Counted from the first letter of the stretch, positions 1 to 9,562 are shown. The stretch: 64,000 nt of DNA from Roseibium suaedae (GCF_900142725.1 NZ_FRBW01000001.1:496001-560000); one strand, 5' to 3'. Notes: generated by a model from the sequence alone, not told the origin. Numbers and translations are program-made.

Positions 1-1
1 G

Positions 2-688
2 GCCGCAAGTGAGGTGAGTGCGGACGGTGTGATCATCGTCAATGACGACAATCGGGACCTTCTGAACGGCATTCGTGCTGGCGGCATTCCCGCCGTCCTG
101 ATCAACGGTGAAGATCAGGGCATGCAGGTTGACAGCGTGACCCCCGGGAACCGGTTCGCGGCGCAGCTCGCCACAAGCTGGCTGATCTCGCATGGCCACC
201 GCAAGATCCTTCATATCACCTGGGCTGGGCGAACCACCATTCACCGGCGTCTCGACGGATTTCAGGACGCGTTCCGTGCCAGCGGTTTGCCGCTGTCCGA
301 TGCGCCCGTGCTGCGGGTCGGTGGTTACGAGCCGCGTTTCGGAGAAGAGGCTATCCGCCAGTGGCTGGCTGAACATGGCGGCATGGACGGGGTCACCGCT
401 CTGTTCTGCGCATCGGACAACCTGGCCTTCGGCGCGATCCGGGGACTTGTCGCGGCTGGCCTGAAAGTGCCGGACGATGTGTCTGTCATGGGATTTGACG
501 GTGTCGCACTTGGCGAACTGGTGATGCCGCCCCTGAGCACGGTGAAGGTGCCTTTGGAACAGATGGGCCCTGCGGCACTCAATCTTCTTGAGCAGCGCAT
601 TCTTTCTGCGGACAGCGACCGGGCGGCTCACCGGCTTGAGCTGGGCTGCAGCATCATCGAGCGGTCCAGCGTCGCAAACCTGCCTTAA
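2..688 (+). CDS. LacI-family transcriptional regulator (5' truncated by window edge)
   Basis: This is the C-terminal ligand-binding part of a LacI/GalR repressor. The reading frame is open to the left edge, so the N-terminal helix-turn-helix lies outside the window. Visible family features are the periplasmic-binding-like fold with 'GVIIVNDDN', a hinge-proximal 'HGHRKILHI', the 'ALFCASDNLAFGAIRGL' segment and the typical ending 'DVSVMGFDGV...LSTVKVP'. It lies 95 bp upstream of a GH38 mannosidase on the same strand and probably senses a sugar released by the downstream glycosidases. The effector and operator cannot be read from this fragment. Confidence 0.88.
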   Translation, partial: AASEVSADGVIIVNDDNRDLLNGIRAGGIPAVLINGEDQGMQVDSVTPGNRFAAQLATSWLISHGHRKILHITWAGRTTIHRRLDGFQDAFRASGLPLSDAPVLRVGGYEPRFGEEAIRQWLAEHGGMDGVTALFCASDNLAFGAIRGLVAAGLKVPDDVSVMGFDGVALGELVMPPLSTVKVPLEQMGPAALNLLEQRILSADSDRAAHRLELGCSIIERSSVANLP

Positions 689-783
689 GGCAATGGCGCG
701 AGCGGCCTTGCATAGGTCGTCACCGCGCAATTAATTCAAAATCAAGGGAGAGGCCATCTTCCAGGTGGCCTGCAAAGAAAGAC

Positions 784-3700
784 ATGCAGCGCATCAAGAA
801 GCTTGACCACCTCCTCGCACAATTGCGGGAGCGCATTTTCACGCGCGTTGACGGCGATGTTCCCTTGCGGTTCCGCAGGGCTTTGCCGGAGGAACGTGGC
901 AAGGCCTTGGCCGAAACCCGGGACAAATGGGTCGAGGTGACTGAAGACCTGATCTGGGGCGAGCCGGAGGCTTATTTCTGGTTTGCGGGCATTGCAGAAG
1001 TGCCGCAGGAAGCCGAAGGCTGCCGGCTCTATCTGCGGGTCGAGGCGCAATTCGGCAATGTCATGGGCCGCTCCGATCCCCAGTGCCTGGTCCGCGTCAA
1101 CGGCAAGGTCAGTCAAGGTGTCGATGGCAATCACCGCGAGCTGCTCCTGAGCGAAGAGGCGAAGGCCGGGGACAGGTTCGACATCGCCATTGAAGCCGGG
1201 ACGATTGAAAGTCGGCGCCAGGCCGGGTTCTCTTGTCACCTGCAGATTCATGACCTTCTCGCCGAAACGGTCTTCTATGATCTGGCCGTGCCGCTGGATG
1301 TCGCCCGTCTCTTGCAAGAGGATGATCCGCGCCGGCACTTCCTGTTGAATGCGATTGATGACGCACTGAAGGTGGTCGATTTCCGTGCCGGGGATGCTGC
1401 GCGTTTTGCCGCATCGCTGGAACAGGCCCGTGCGGTTGCAGCTGTGATCTACGAGACGAAGGATTTTGCGGACAAGCCCGTTATCACCGTGACGGGCCAT
1501 ACACATATCGATGTTGCCTGGCTCTGGCGGATCCGCGAAACGCGCCAGAAGATGGCGCGCTCCATGGCGACGGCGCTGAGCCTGATGGATCAGTATCCCG
1601 ACTACATCTTCATGTACAATCAGGGCCTGCTGCTCGACTACCTCAATGAAGACTATCCGGAGCTGTTCGACCGGTTGAAAGCCAAGCATGACGGTGGGCA
1701 ATTCGAGATCGAAGGGGCGCTCTGGCTGGAGCCGGACGCCAATGTCACCAGCGGTGAATCCTTCATCCGCCACATCATGCATGGTGTTGCCTATCATGAG
1801 CAGACCTTTGGTGTGCGGCCGAAGATCATGTGGCTGCCGGACACATTCGGCTATGCGGCGGCGCTGCCGCAGCTGATGCGCCTGTCCGGTATCGAGGTGT
1901 TCGTTACCCACAAGATGAGCTGGAACGACACCAACCGCATGCCGAACGAAACCTTCTGGTGGCAGGGCATCGACGGAACGGAAGTACCGGCCTATTTCCT
2001 GACCTGTCAGCCTTACACTTCGACCAGCATCGGCACGACCTACTGCCCGAACCTCAAGGCGACCCATGTCATGGGGGCCTGGCGCCGGCATGGGCAGCAG
2101 GACCTCAACAAGGATCTCTGGCTGGTCTATGGCCATGGGGATGGCGGTGGCGGCCCGACCCGCGAGATGCTGGAGAATATCCGCCGCATGGAGCGCGGTA
2201 TACCGGGGTGCCCTGCCGTGGTTCACGGGCCGATGGCCCCCTTCTTCAACGGTCTTGTCGGGCGCATGAATGCAGAGCCCGACCGGTTCCCGAAATGGGT
2301 GGGTGAGCTCTATCTCGAGTTCCACCGGGGCACGTTGACCTCTGTTGCCAAGAACAAGCGCAACAACCGCAAGGCCGAGCAGGCGCTGCGGGAGCTCGAG
2401 GCACTTGCCGTTCTGGCGCGTCAGAAGGGGCATGCCTATCCGGCGGAAGAACTGCACCGGCTGTGGCGGATCGTGATGCTGAACCAGTTCCACGACATTC
2501 TGCCGGGCTCGTCCATTGGCCAGGTCTTTGATGACAGTGACCGTGACTATGCGGACTTCTTCTGCGCTGCGGAAAACCTCAGGCGTGATCTGAACCTTGC
2601 AGCTCTTGGTGCCGGAGGGCAGGCCATCTTGAACGTGTTTGGCCGCCCGAGAAGCGGTCTCGTGACGCTCGCCGGGCAAACACCCAAGGTGCTGAAGACG
2701 GGAGACATGTCCGCGACCACCCAGACGGTGCACCGGGCTGATGGTTCAGTCGAGCAGGCAGCTCCAGTCGCCGGGCTCGCGCCCCTCAGCCTGACGCCGG
2801 TCATGGTGAGCGAAGGGCCCGACATCCCAGGCAGTTCCGAGCTGATTGTTTCCGAGACCCGTCTGGAAAACGCAGTGCTTGCGGTTCGTTTTGATGACAA
2901 GGGGCGCATCCTGTCCCTCTTTGACAAGCGCAAGGACCGGGAGGTCCTGATGCGTGGGCGTGTTGGAAACCGTCTTCAGGCCTATCGGGACATGCCTGCG
3001 CAATTTGATGCCTGGGATATCGACGACAGTTTCGAAGATCAGGTTTGGGAAATTGATGATCTTGTGTCTGCTGAGGTCGTGGAGCAAGGGCCGTACCGGG
3101 CAGCGATCCGCTTTGAGTGGCGTTATGAAAGCTCGCGCATCGTGCAGGTCGTGTCCTTGGAAGATGGCTGTGCCGAGGTCGAGATCGATAGTTTCATTGA
3201 CTGGCGTGAGCACAATACCCTGATCAAGGCAGCCTTCCCGGTCGATGTGATGACGGACAAGTCGACGGCCGAGATCCAGTTTGGTCATGTCAGCCGCCCG
3301 ACCCACCGCAACACGTCCTGGGATCAGGCGCGGTTCGAGACGGCCATGCACCGCTGGGTGGATGTGTCCGAACCGGGCTTCGGCCTCGCGCTGCTGAACG
3401 ACTGCAAATACGGTTATGACGTGAAGGGAACGGAGCTGCGCCTGACCATCCTGCGCTCGCCAACCTATCCCTGGCCGGAAGCTGATCAGGGCGAGCACCA
3501 CTTCCGCTATGCCCTTGCCGTACATCACGGGCTTTTCGAGGGCGAGGGCATTCCCGCCAAGGCGGAAGCGTTCAATCATCCCTTGCGGCTTGAAGATGCA
3601 GGGGAAGCTGACACATCGCTTCTGCTGGACTCTCCAGACGCTCTCATAGCCTTGGAAGGCGGTAGCGTCACGGTCGAGAGCGTCAAGCAATCCGAAGACG

Positions 3701-3897
3701 GTTCGGGGGTCGTGATCCGGCTATGGGAAACCCACGGTCAGGAAACGGCGACAGAGCTGCTGCTGCCGGAAGGTGTCAAATCCCTGGCCGAGGTGGATAT
3801 CCTGGAGAGGGAGCCGGTGCGTCTTGAGGCCGCAGCCGGAAAGCTTCCGCTCTCCTTCCGGCCGTTCCAGATCAGAAGCATCCGGATCGAGATTTGA
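784..3897 (+). CDS. alpha-mannosidase, glycoside hydrolase family 38
   Basis: This GH38 retaining alpha-mannosidase has 1037 residues, the usual size for bacterial and class II cytosolic enzymes. The zinc-site signature HTHIDVAWLW begins at residue 239 (His241 and Asp243 are the expected ligands). The nucleophile is Asp353 in WLPDTFG. His451 in YGHGDGGGG and His570 in NQFHDILPGSS are the other expected active-site positions. The N-terminal ~200 residues form the ancillary beta domain of this subgroup, and the last ~350 residues are the beta-sandwich domains. No signal peptide is visible, so it should act in the cytoplasm on imported oligosaccharides. The first in-frame start is this ATG, preceded by a weak AAAGAAAG. 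A GH105 enzyme and an importer downstream suggest a mannose/uronic acid substrate. Confidence 0.95.
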   Translation: MQRIKKLDHLLAQLRERIFTRVDGDVPLRFRRALPEERGKALAETRDKWVEVTEDLIWGEPEAYFWFAGIAEVPQEAEGCRLYLRVEAQFGNVMGRSDPQCLVRVNGKVSQGVDGNHRELLLSEEAKAGDRFDIAIEAGTIESRRQAGFSCHLQIHDLLAETVFYDLAVPLDVARLLQEDDPRRHFLLNAIDDALKVVDFRAGDAARFAASLEQARAVAAVIYETKDFADKPVITVTGHTHIDVAWLWRIRETRQKMARSMATALSLMDQYPDYIFMYNQGLLLDYLNEDYPELFDRLKAKHDGGQFEIEGALWLEPDANVTSGESFIRHIMHGVAYHEQTFGVRPKIMWLPDTFGYAAALPQLMRLSGIEVFVTHKMSWNDTNRMPNETFWWQGIDGTEVPAYFLTCQPYTSTSIGTTYCPNLKATHVMGAWRRHGQQDLNKDLWLVYGHGDGGGGPTREMLENIRRMERGIPGCPAVVHGPMAPFFNGLVGRMNAEPDRFPKWVGELYLEFHRGTLTSVAKNKRNNRKAEQALRELEALAVLARQKGHAYPAEELHRLWRIVMLNQFHDILPGSSIGQVFDDSDRDYADFFCAAENLRRDLNLAALGAGGQAILNVFGRPRSGLVTLAGQTPKVLKTGDMSATTQTVHRADGSVEQAAPVAGLAPLSLTPVMVSEGPDIPGSSELIVSETRLENAVLAVRFDDKGRILSLFDKRKDREVLMRGRVGNRLQAYRDMPAQFDAWDIDDSFEDQVWEIDDLVSAEVVEQGPYRAAIRFEWRYESSRIVQVVSLEDGCAEVEIDSFIDWREHNTLIKAAFPVDVMTDKSTAEIQFGHVSRPTHRNTSWDQARFETAMHRWVDVSEPGFGLALLNDCKYGYDVKGTELRLTILRSPTYPWPEADQGEHHFRYALAVHHGLFEGEGIPAKAEAFNHPLRLEDAGEADTSLLLDSPDALIALEGGSVTVESVKQSEDGSGVVIRLWETHGQETATELLLPEGVKSLAEVDILEREPVRLEAAAGKLPLSFRPFQIRSIRIEI

Positions 3898-4056
3898 GCC
3901 GGTGGTCCGGGGGCGGTTGTCCCCGGCCGGCCCAATCGCGGAAGGCATGCCCGTTGCTGCAAGGCAGCGACGGGCAAGGCCTTTGATTGTCAGTCACCTG
4001 CCGTTGCGAGAGCCTTTGTGATGGCGTGGCACTGAGTGCATTGCCGCATAAATTTC

Positions 4057-4109
4057 ATGAAAAAATTTGCTTCGTAGATTCGCGTAGGCGATGGTTATGA
4101 AAAAATTTT
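4057..4109 (+). promoter_or_regulatory. pair of direct repeats 40 bp apart upstream of the ABC operon
   Basis: ATGAAAAAATTT occurs at 4057-4068 and again at 4097-4108. The 40-bp period is close to four helical turns, so a regulator bound to both copies would sit on one DNA face. The first copy also carries the 10-bp palindrome TTTCATGAAA (4053-4062). The A-tracts may alternatively act as an UP element or a curvature signal. Function is inferred only from position and repetition. Confidence 0.4.
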
Positions 4110-4214
4110 CTAGTTGATTTACGGATTTAGTTCGAGCAATTGTCTAATTAATCTCTGACGAGAGAGCGGATTGTGAAAATATTTTTATAACCTGTTTTCA
4201 TTGTCTGCCGGAGA

Positions 4215-4236
4215 GTTGTGAAAAACATTTCGCAAC
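4215..4236. promoter_or_regulatory. 22-bp imperfect palindrome, candidate operator
   Basis: GTTGTGAAA (4215-4223) and TTTCGCAAC (4228-4236) are complementary at 8 of 9 positions around the spacer AACA. It lies about 77 bp before the start of the binding-protein gene, a position suited to repression. The LacI regulator at the left edge is the obvious candidate ligand, but the centre is not the CG common in LacI-family operators, so another regulator or an RNA hairpin is possible. Confidence 0.4.
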
Positions 4237-4312
4237 TTTTCTGAGAAGGGGGAATGCCGGCGCTTCTGGTCATGAAGCGGGGAGAGCCGGAAAATGGAGG
4301 AGTAGTAGCGAA

Positions 4313-6205
4313 ATGAAAGCAACCAATTTTCTCGCAGCGCTTGCGGTAGGCCTGCTGGCGTCCACGTCGGCTTTCGCCTTCCAGGAATCGCCGATGCTGA
4401 CGGAAATGGTCAAGAAGGGCGAATTGCCGTCCGTCGATGAGCGCCTGCCCGAGCATCCGACCGTGGTCAACGCTGTTGAAGTCGGCCAGTTCGGCGGAAC
4501 CTGGCATCGCGCCTACAAGGGGCCGGGTGACCGTTGGGGTCCGACCAAGCTCATGGAAGAGCGCGTGCTCAAGTGGTCGCAGGATGAGGAAGGCCAGCTC
4601 GGTCTGACCAAGGGCTACATCTCCGACTACAAAGTCAGCGAAGACTCCCGCGAATACACTTTCACCCTGCTGAAGGGCCTGAAGTGGTCCGATGGCGTGC
4701 CGGTCACCACCGAAGACGTCAAGTTCTGGTATGACGACGTTTTCCTCAACACCGATATTCTCTCGGCCATCGACCAGACCCTTGCACCTGGCGGCAAGCC
4801 GATGAAGCTGGAAATCATCGACGAGCAGACCTTCAAGGTCAGTTTCGATGAGCCTTATGTCTATTTCCTGGATATCCTGGCCAAGGACTCCACAGGCAAC
4901 CCGAGCCTGGACCGTCCGAGCTTCCTGTTCCCGAAGCACTACCTGAAGCAGTTCAACAACCACTACGCTTCCGAAGAAGAGCTTGCGGCCGCTGCCAAGA
5001 AGTTCGGCGTCGAGAAGTGGTCCGACATGTGGGGCTCCAAGGGCCCGGCTACGGCCTGGTGGCAGAACCCGGATCTTCCGGTCATCACTGCCTGGAAGAT
5101 TGAAAAGCCGGCTCCGGGCGATGTCGTGACCATGGTCCGCAACCCCTATTACTGGGCCGTGGACCAGGCTGGCAATCAGCTGCCGTACATTGACCGCATC
5201 GCTCACAAGCTGTTCGACAACCAGGAAGCTTTCAACCTGATGATCGTGCAGGGGCAGATCGACATGCAGATGCGCTATGTCGAGCCGCAGGACTTCACCT
5301 TCTACAAGGAAAACGAAGCCAAGGGTGACTACAAGGTCCGCCGCTGGACCCAGGCCCAGACCTGGTCCCTGGTTCCGAACCTGACCGTCAAGGACGAAGG
5401 TCTGCGCGAGCTCTTTGCCCAGGCTGACTTCCGTGAAGCGCTGAGCATCTCCATCGACCGTGAAACCGTCAATGAACTGGTGTTCTCCGGTCTGGCAGAA
5501 GCCCGCTCGGCTTCTCCGGTTAGCGGCTCTCCGAACTTCGATGCGGATCTGGAAACCCATTGGGCAGAATATGATCCGGACAAGGCCAATGAGCTGCTCG
5601 ATGGCCTCGGCCTCGACAAGCGCGATGGGGACGGTTTCCGTCTGCGTCCGGATGGCAAGCGCCTGTCGATCGTGGTTGAAATGCAGCACGAGAATGGTCC
5701 GAAGACCATGGAAGTCGTGGCTGACAACTACCGGGATGTCGGGATCGAACTGCTGCCGCGCTTGATCGACCGCACACAGTGGGACGCAAGCCGCGACAAC
5801 AACGACTTCCAGATGCAGTGGTTCCCGTTCGACCGTCTTTCGGTCGTTGCAGCCGATCCGCGCATCATGATGGGCAACGACACCTATGGTCACCAGTATT
5901 ACATCTGGTACTCGACCAACGGTGCTTCGGGCATGGAGCCGCCGGCTGACCATCCGATCCGCAAGATCTTTGCCGATTGGGACAAGGCAGCCAGCGCGGG
6001 CAACCGCGCAGATGCGGATGCCGCCCTCAACGATCTGATCAAGACCTTCGTGACTGAAGGCTACGTGATCGGTGTCGTAGGCGAAGTGCCGGCCATCTCG
6101 GTTGTGAAGAATGACTTCATGAACTTCCGTGACGGCCTCATCGAAGACGACATCACGCGTGGCATCGGCATCGGTGTCACCCAGCAGATGTGGATGAAGC
6201 AGTAA
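4313..6205 (+). CDS. ABC transporter substrate-binding protein, family 5 (oligosaccharide/peptide type)
   Basis: A periplasmic solute-binding protein of the SBP_bac_5 (DppA/OppA-like) family, 630 residues. The first ~22 residues form a clear Sec signal peptide ending in an Ala-x-Ala-like site (STSAFA). The body shows the family pattern of an early 'YTFTLLKGLKWSDG' strand and 'FREALSISIDRETVNE' helix. Many members of this family in alphaproteobacteria bind oligosaccharides (for example AgpA-type alpha-galactoside binders) rather than peptides. The neighbouring GH38 and GH105 genes make a glycan ligand more likely. A strong GGAGGAG ribosome-binding site precedes the ATG. A hairpin sits between this gene and the permeases. 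Confidence 0.92.
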   Translation: MKATNFLAALAVGLLASTSAFAFQESPMLTEMVKKGELPSVDERLPEHPTVVNAVEVGQFGGTWHRAYKGPGDRWGPTKLMEERVLKWSQDEEGQLGLTKGYISDYKVSEDSREYTFTLLKGLKWSDGVPVTTEDVKFWYDDVFLNTDILSAIDQTLAPGGKPMKLEIIDEQTFKVSFDEPYVYFLDILAKDSTGNPSLDRPSFLFPKHYLKQFNNHYASEEELAAAAKKFGVEKWSDMWGSKGPATAWWQNPDLPVITAWKIEKPAPGDVVTMVRNPYYWAVDQAGNQLPYIDRIAHKLFDNQEAFNLMIVQGQIDMQMRYVEPQDFTFYKENEAKGDYKVRRWTQAQTWSLVPNLTVKDEGLRELFAQADFREALSISIDRETVNELVFSGLAEARSASPVSGSPNFDADLETHWAEYDPDKANELLDGLGLDKRDGDGFRLRPDGKRLSIVVEMQHENGPKTMEVVADNYRDVGIELLPRLIDRTQWDASRDNNDFQMQWFPFDRLSVVAADPRIMMGNDTYGHQYYIWYSTNGASGMEPPADHPIRKIFADWDKAASAGNRADADAALNDLIKTFVTEGYVIGVVGEVPAISVVKNDFMNFRDGLIEDDITRGIGIGVTQQMWMKQ

Positions 6206-6236
6206 CGGCTTCATCCTGAACCTCGTCCCTGAAAAA

Positions 6237-6267
6237 GCCGCCGCTCTCGACGCGTGAGGGCGGCGGC
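6237..6267 (+). other. GC-rich hairpin just after the binding-protein gene
   Basis: GCCGCCGC (6237-6244) pairs with GCGGCGGC (6260-6267). The stem continues through a T-G pair and CTC/GAG, giving about 12 bp around a 7-base loop. No T-run follows, so it is more likely a 3'-end-protecting element that lets binding-protein mRNA accumulate above permease mRNA than a full terminator. Confidence 0.6.
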
Positions 6268-6378
6268 AAGGGGCATTCGTAACTTCTGATAGATCCTGGG
6301 TTTCGTAGATCGGCGGACGGGAAACCGTCCCGCAGGCGGGGAGCGTGTCTGCTTCCGAGCGAAACAGGGGGAGGAAAA

Positions 6379-7365
6379 ATGCTAGGCTTTATTGTCCGGC
6401 GCACATTGTGGGCCATACCCACACTGGCCTTTGTGTCATTCATTTCATTCGTGATCATTCAGCTTCCACCGGGCGACTTCGTGACCGCCTATGTGGCGCA
6501 GCTGCGCAATGGCGGCGAATACGTCACCGAGATCGAAGAAGCGATGATGCGGGCTCAGTACGGTCTGAACGACCCGCTGCTGGTACAATATTGGCGCTGG
6601 ATTTCCGCGATCATCTTCCACGGAGACTTTGGCCGTTCCCTCGAATGGAACGCCCCCGTGAGCGACCTGATCTGGGACCGCCTGGCTCTGACCCTGATCA
6701 TTTCCACCCTCAGCATGGTGTTCACCTGGATCATCGCCATTCCGGTTGGTGTCTATTCGGCGACCCGGCAGTATTCCTTCTTCGACTATATCTTCACGAT
6801 CTTCGGTTTTCTCGGCAAAGGCATTCCGGACTTCCTGCTGGCCCTGATCCTGATGTGGGTCGCCTTCATCTGGATGAACCTTGACGTTGGCGGGCTGATT
6901 TCGCCGCAGTTTGAGGGGAAGCCCTGGGACACTGCCAAGATCATCAACATGCTGTCGCATATCTGGATCCCGCTTGTGGTGCTCGCGACTGGCGGTGCCG
7001 CTGGCCTGATCCGCGTGATGCGCGCCAACATGCTGGATGAACTGCGCAAGCCCTATGTGGAAACCGCCTATGCCCAGGGGTTCTCCGAGCGCACGGTTGT
7101 CTGGCGCTATCCCGTCCGCGTTGCTCTGAACCCGTTCATCTCGACGGTTGGCTGGGCCTTGCCGGCCCTCTTTTCCGGCGACGTGATCACGGCCGTGGTG
7201 CTGAACCTGCCGACGACCGGTCCCCTGCTGCTGCAGGCGCTGAAGATGCAGGACATGTATCTGGCGGGCAGCTTCATCCTCATCCTGAGCGTGTTCACCG
7301 TTATCGGCACGCTTGTTTCCGACATCCTTCTGGCGTGGTCCGACCCGCGCATCCGTTATTCGTGA
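6379..7365 (+). CDS. ABC transporter permease, DppB/OppB type
   Basis: An integral membrane subunit of the family-5 importer. At 328 residues it has the standard N-terminal helix 'VRRTLWAIPTL', about six membrane segments and the binding-protein-dependent transport (EAA-like) loop around 'VETAYAQGFSERTVVWRYPVRVALNP'. A GGGGGAGG ribosome-binding site lies close to the ATG. It is followed after 10 bp by the second permease. It should pair with that permease as the transmembrane heterodimer. Confidence 0.93.
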   Translation: MLGFIVRRTLWAIPTLAFVSFISFVIIQLPPGDFVTAYVAQLRNGGEYVTEIEEAMMRAQYGLNDPLLVQYWRWISAIIFHGDFGRSLEWNAPVSDLIWDRLALTLIISTLSMVFTWIIAIPVGVYSATRQYSFFDYIFTIFGFLGKGIPDFLLALILMWVAFIWMNLDVGGLISPQFEGKPWDTAKIINMLSHIWIPLVVLATGGAAGLIRVMRANMLDELRKPYVETAYAQGFSERTVVWRYPVRVALNPFISTVGWALPALFSGDVITAVVLNLPTTGPLLLQALKMQDMYLAGSFILILSVFTVIGTLVSDILLAWSDPRIRYS

Positions 7366-7375
7366 GGAGGCGACA

Positions 7376-8512
7376 ATGACACTTGAAGCAACTGCCGCCC
7401 CTGTGGAACCGGAAACCGCCAGCCGCGAGGAAGATCTTTACACTGCGAAGCCCTGGACGCTGATCTGGTGGCGCTTCCGCAAGCACAAGCTTGCCGTTGC
7501 CTCTCTGATCTTCATGATCGTCCTCGGCATCATGGCAATCTTTGCGGACTTCATTTCGCCCTACACGCCCTTCAGCTTCAGCAAGCTCAACACCTTCGCG
7601 CCGCCGAGCGTGGTGCGTGTGATCCATGATGGCTCGCTGCACCGGCCGTTCATCTATGCGGTCAAGCGCAAGCGTGACCCTGAAACGGCCCGCGTCCTCT
7701 ACGAGGAAGACAAGACCAAGGTTCTCCCGATCGAGTTCTTCGTGAAGGGGCAGGACTACAAGTTCCTGGGGCTGGTCCCGACCCAGATGCATCTCTTCGG
7801 CGTCAGCGACCGCAAGCAGCAGATCAACCTGCTTGGAACGGACTCCCTTGGCCGCGATCTCTTCACCCGGCTTCTCTATGGAGCTCGTGTGACCTTGTCC
7901 GCAGGTCTCATCGGTGTGGCGTTCTCCTTCGTTCTTGGTCTCGCGCTCGGATCGATCGCCGGCTACTACGGCGGCTGGTGGGACTCCGGCATCCAGCGCC
8001 TGATGGAATTCATCCGCTCGGTTCCCACGATCCCGCTCTGGATGGGTCTTGCGGCAGCCTTGCCGGTCGCCTGGGATCCGCTGTTCGTCTACGTCCTGAT
8101 CACCATCATCCTGTCGCTCATCGGCTGGACCCATCTGGCCCGCGTGGTCCGTGGCCGCTTCCTGTCGCTGCGCACGGAGGATTATGTGCTCGCAAGCCGC
8201 CTGTGCGGCGCATCCGAGTACCGGATCGTGACCAAGCACATGCTTCCGGCCATGACCAGCTACATCATCGCGGCGATGACCCTTGCGGTGCCGGAGATGA
8301 TCCTGGGTGAAACGGCCCTCAGCTTCCTGGGCCTTGGCCTTCGTCCTCCGGTCGTTTCCTGGGGCGTGCTTCTCCAGGACGCGCAGAACCTGCGTTCCAT
8401 TTCATTGGCCCCCTGGCTTCTGAGCCCCGGCATTGCGGTCGTGCTCGTTGTCCTGGCCTTCAATTTTCTCGGCGATGGCCTGCGTGATGCAGCCGATCCC
8501 TACGGCCATTGA
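7376..8512 (+). CDS. ABC transporter permease, DppC/OppC type
   Basis: The second membrane subunit, 378 residues. The chosen ATG is preceded by GAGGAGG at optimal spacing; an upstream in-frame start would run into the previous gene. The protein has an N-terminal cytoplasmic stretch, a first helix 'LAVASLIFMIVLGIMAIFA' followed by a long periplasmic loop of about 110 residues, then the conserved 'LLGTDSLGRDLFTRLLYGAR' entry and the EAA loop 'LASRLCGASEYRIVTKHMLP'. The long loop is typical of the subgroup associated with sugar-type family-5 importers. Confidence 0.93.
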   Translation: MTLEATAAPVEPETASREEDLYTAKPWTLIWWRFRKHKLAVASLIFMIVLGIMAIFADFISPYTPFSFSKLNTFAPPSVVRVIHDGSLHRPFIYAVKRKRDPETARVLYEEDKTKVLPIEFFVKGQDYKFLGLVPTQMHLFGVSDRKQQINLLGTDSLGRDLFTRLLYGARVTLSAGLIGVAFSFVLGLALGSIAGYYGGWWDSGIQRLMEFIRSVPTIPLWMGLAAALPVAWDPLFVYVLITIILSLIGWTHLARVVRGRFLSLRTEDYVLASRLCGASEYRIVTKHMLPAMTSYIIAAMTLAVPEMILGETALSFLGLGLRPPVVSWGVLLQDAQNLRSISLAPWLLSPGIAVVLVVLAFNFLGDGLRDAADPYGH

Positions 8513-8524
8513 CGGGGAGGAAAA

Positions 8525-9562
8525 ATGACCAATACGACAACAAATCTGCCACCTGAACGTCTGCTCGAACTCAAGGACGTCAATGTCCAGTTCGAGCTGC
8601 GCGAAGGAACCGTGCGGGCCGTCAACGGCGTGTCCTACCATGTGAACCGCGGCGAAGTGCTCGGCATCGTTGGCGAGAGCGGGTCGGGCAAGTCCGTGAC
8701 CGTCCGTTCGATCATGCGGCTGCTGCCGAAGAACACGTCGCGTGATGATGGCTCGATCCTGTTTCAGCCGAAGCCGGGTGAGGAAATCCGCATCGACGGA
8801 CTGTCTTCGAAGTCGAAGAAAATCCGCGACCTGCGCGGCGATGCCATCGGCATGATCTTCCAGGAGCCGATGACGGCTCTGTCGCCGGTGCACACGATCG
8901 GCACCCAGATCATGCGGACCATCCTGCTGCACCGGAACTGCAGCAAGAAGGAAGCCCGCGAGCGGGCAATCGAGCTGCTGCGCAAGGTGCAGCTGCCCCG
9001 TCCCGAGCAGTTGGTCGATAACTATCCGCACCAGCTGTCCGGCGGCATGCGTCAGCGCGCGATGATCGCGCTGGCTCTGTCGTGTGATCCGGTTCTTCTG
9101 ATCGCCGATGAGCCGACGACCGCGCTTGACGTGACGACGGAAGCCCAGATCCTGGATCTTCTGCGCGAGTTGCAGGCTGAAACGGGGATGTCGATCATCT
9201 TCATCACCCACAATTTCGGGGTGGTGGCGGATATCGCTGACCGGGTCGCGGTGATGTATCTCGGCCAGGTCGTCGAAACCGGCACCGTGGATGACATCTT
9301 CTACAATCCGCAGCATCCCTATACGCGGGCGCTGCTCCAGTCGGTTCCGCGTCTTGGCCAGAGCCCGGTGCACCGGCTGAAGACGATCCCGGGCATGGTT
9401 CCGGATCCCTTCAATGTGCCCAGGGGCTGCACTTTCAACCCGCGTTGCGAATTCGCTGTTCAAGGAACCTGCAACGTCGAAGTGCCCCCTCTTGTCCGAT
9501 TCTCCGATGATCAGCAGGCCCGCTGCCACCTTGCCGGAAAGCTCCCGCAGGAGGTTGCGTGA
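8525..9562 (+). CDS. ABC transporter ATP-binding protein, DppD/OppD type
   Basis: A cytoplasmic ATPase of the importer, 345 residues. It has Walker A GESGSGKS at about residue 53, Q-loop 'MIFQEPMTALSP', signature LSGGMRQR, Walker B 'LLIADEPTTALD' and the His switch 'FITHNF'. The C-terminal oligopeptide/dipeptide extension carries the cysteine pattern 'GCTFNPRCEFA...C' that binds an Fe-S cluster in characterised relatives. Its stop overlaps the start of the next ATPase gene. Confidence 0.95.
   Translation: MTNTTTNLPPERLLELKDVNVQFELREGTVRAVNGVSYHVNRGEVLGIVGESGSGKSVTVRSIMRLLPKNTSRDDGSILFQPKPGEEIRIDGLSSKSKKIRDLRGDAIGMIFQEPMTALSPVHTIGTQIMRTILLHRNCSKKEARERAIELLRKVQLPRPEQLVDNYPHQLSGGMRQRAMIALALSCDPVLLIADEPTTALDVTTEAQILDLLRELQAETGMSIIFITHNFGVVADIADRVAVMYLGQVVETGTVDDIFYNPQHPYTRALLQSVPRLGQSPVHRLKTIPGMVPDPFNVPRGCTFNPRCEFAVQGTCNVEVPPLVRFSDDQQARCHLAGKLPQEVA

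Larger units (their letters stand above)
3898..4312 (+). other. intergenic control region between the mannosidase and the transporter operon
   Basis: No gene is supported here. The left third is GC-rich and holds a hairpin (11-bp arms at 3949-3959 and 3965-3975, one G-T pair) that could end or protect the mannosidase transcript, although no T-run follows. From about 4040 the DNA turns AT-rich and contains two copies of ATGAAAAAATTT exactly 40 bp apart and a 22-bp imperfect palindrome. A GGAGGAG ribosome-binding site lies just before the binding-protein start. The promoter of the transporter operon should lie here, but no clear -35/-10 pair stands out. Confidence 0.6.

Noticed and set aside
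742-2733. Long open frame antisense to the mannosidase gene
   Set aside because: It lacks any recognisable domain and mirrors the codon structure of the GH38 gene; high GC content routinely opens such antisense frames.
4027-4044. Possible sigma-54 promoter (TGGCAC ... TTGC)
   Set aside because: TGGCAC is present, but TTGC is eight bases away instead of five, so the required GG/GC spacing is not met.
4148-6214. Long antisense frame over the substrate-binding protein gene
   Set aside because: The + strand product is a clear SBP_bac_5 protein with a signal peptide; the antisense product has no family features.
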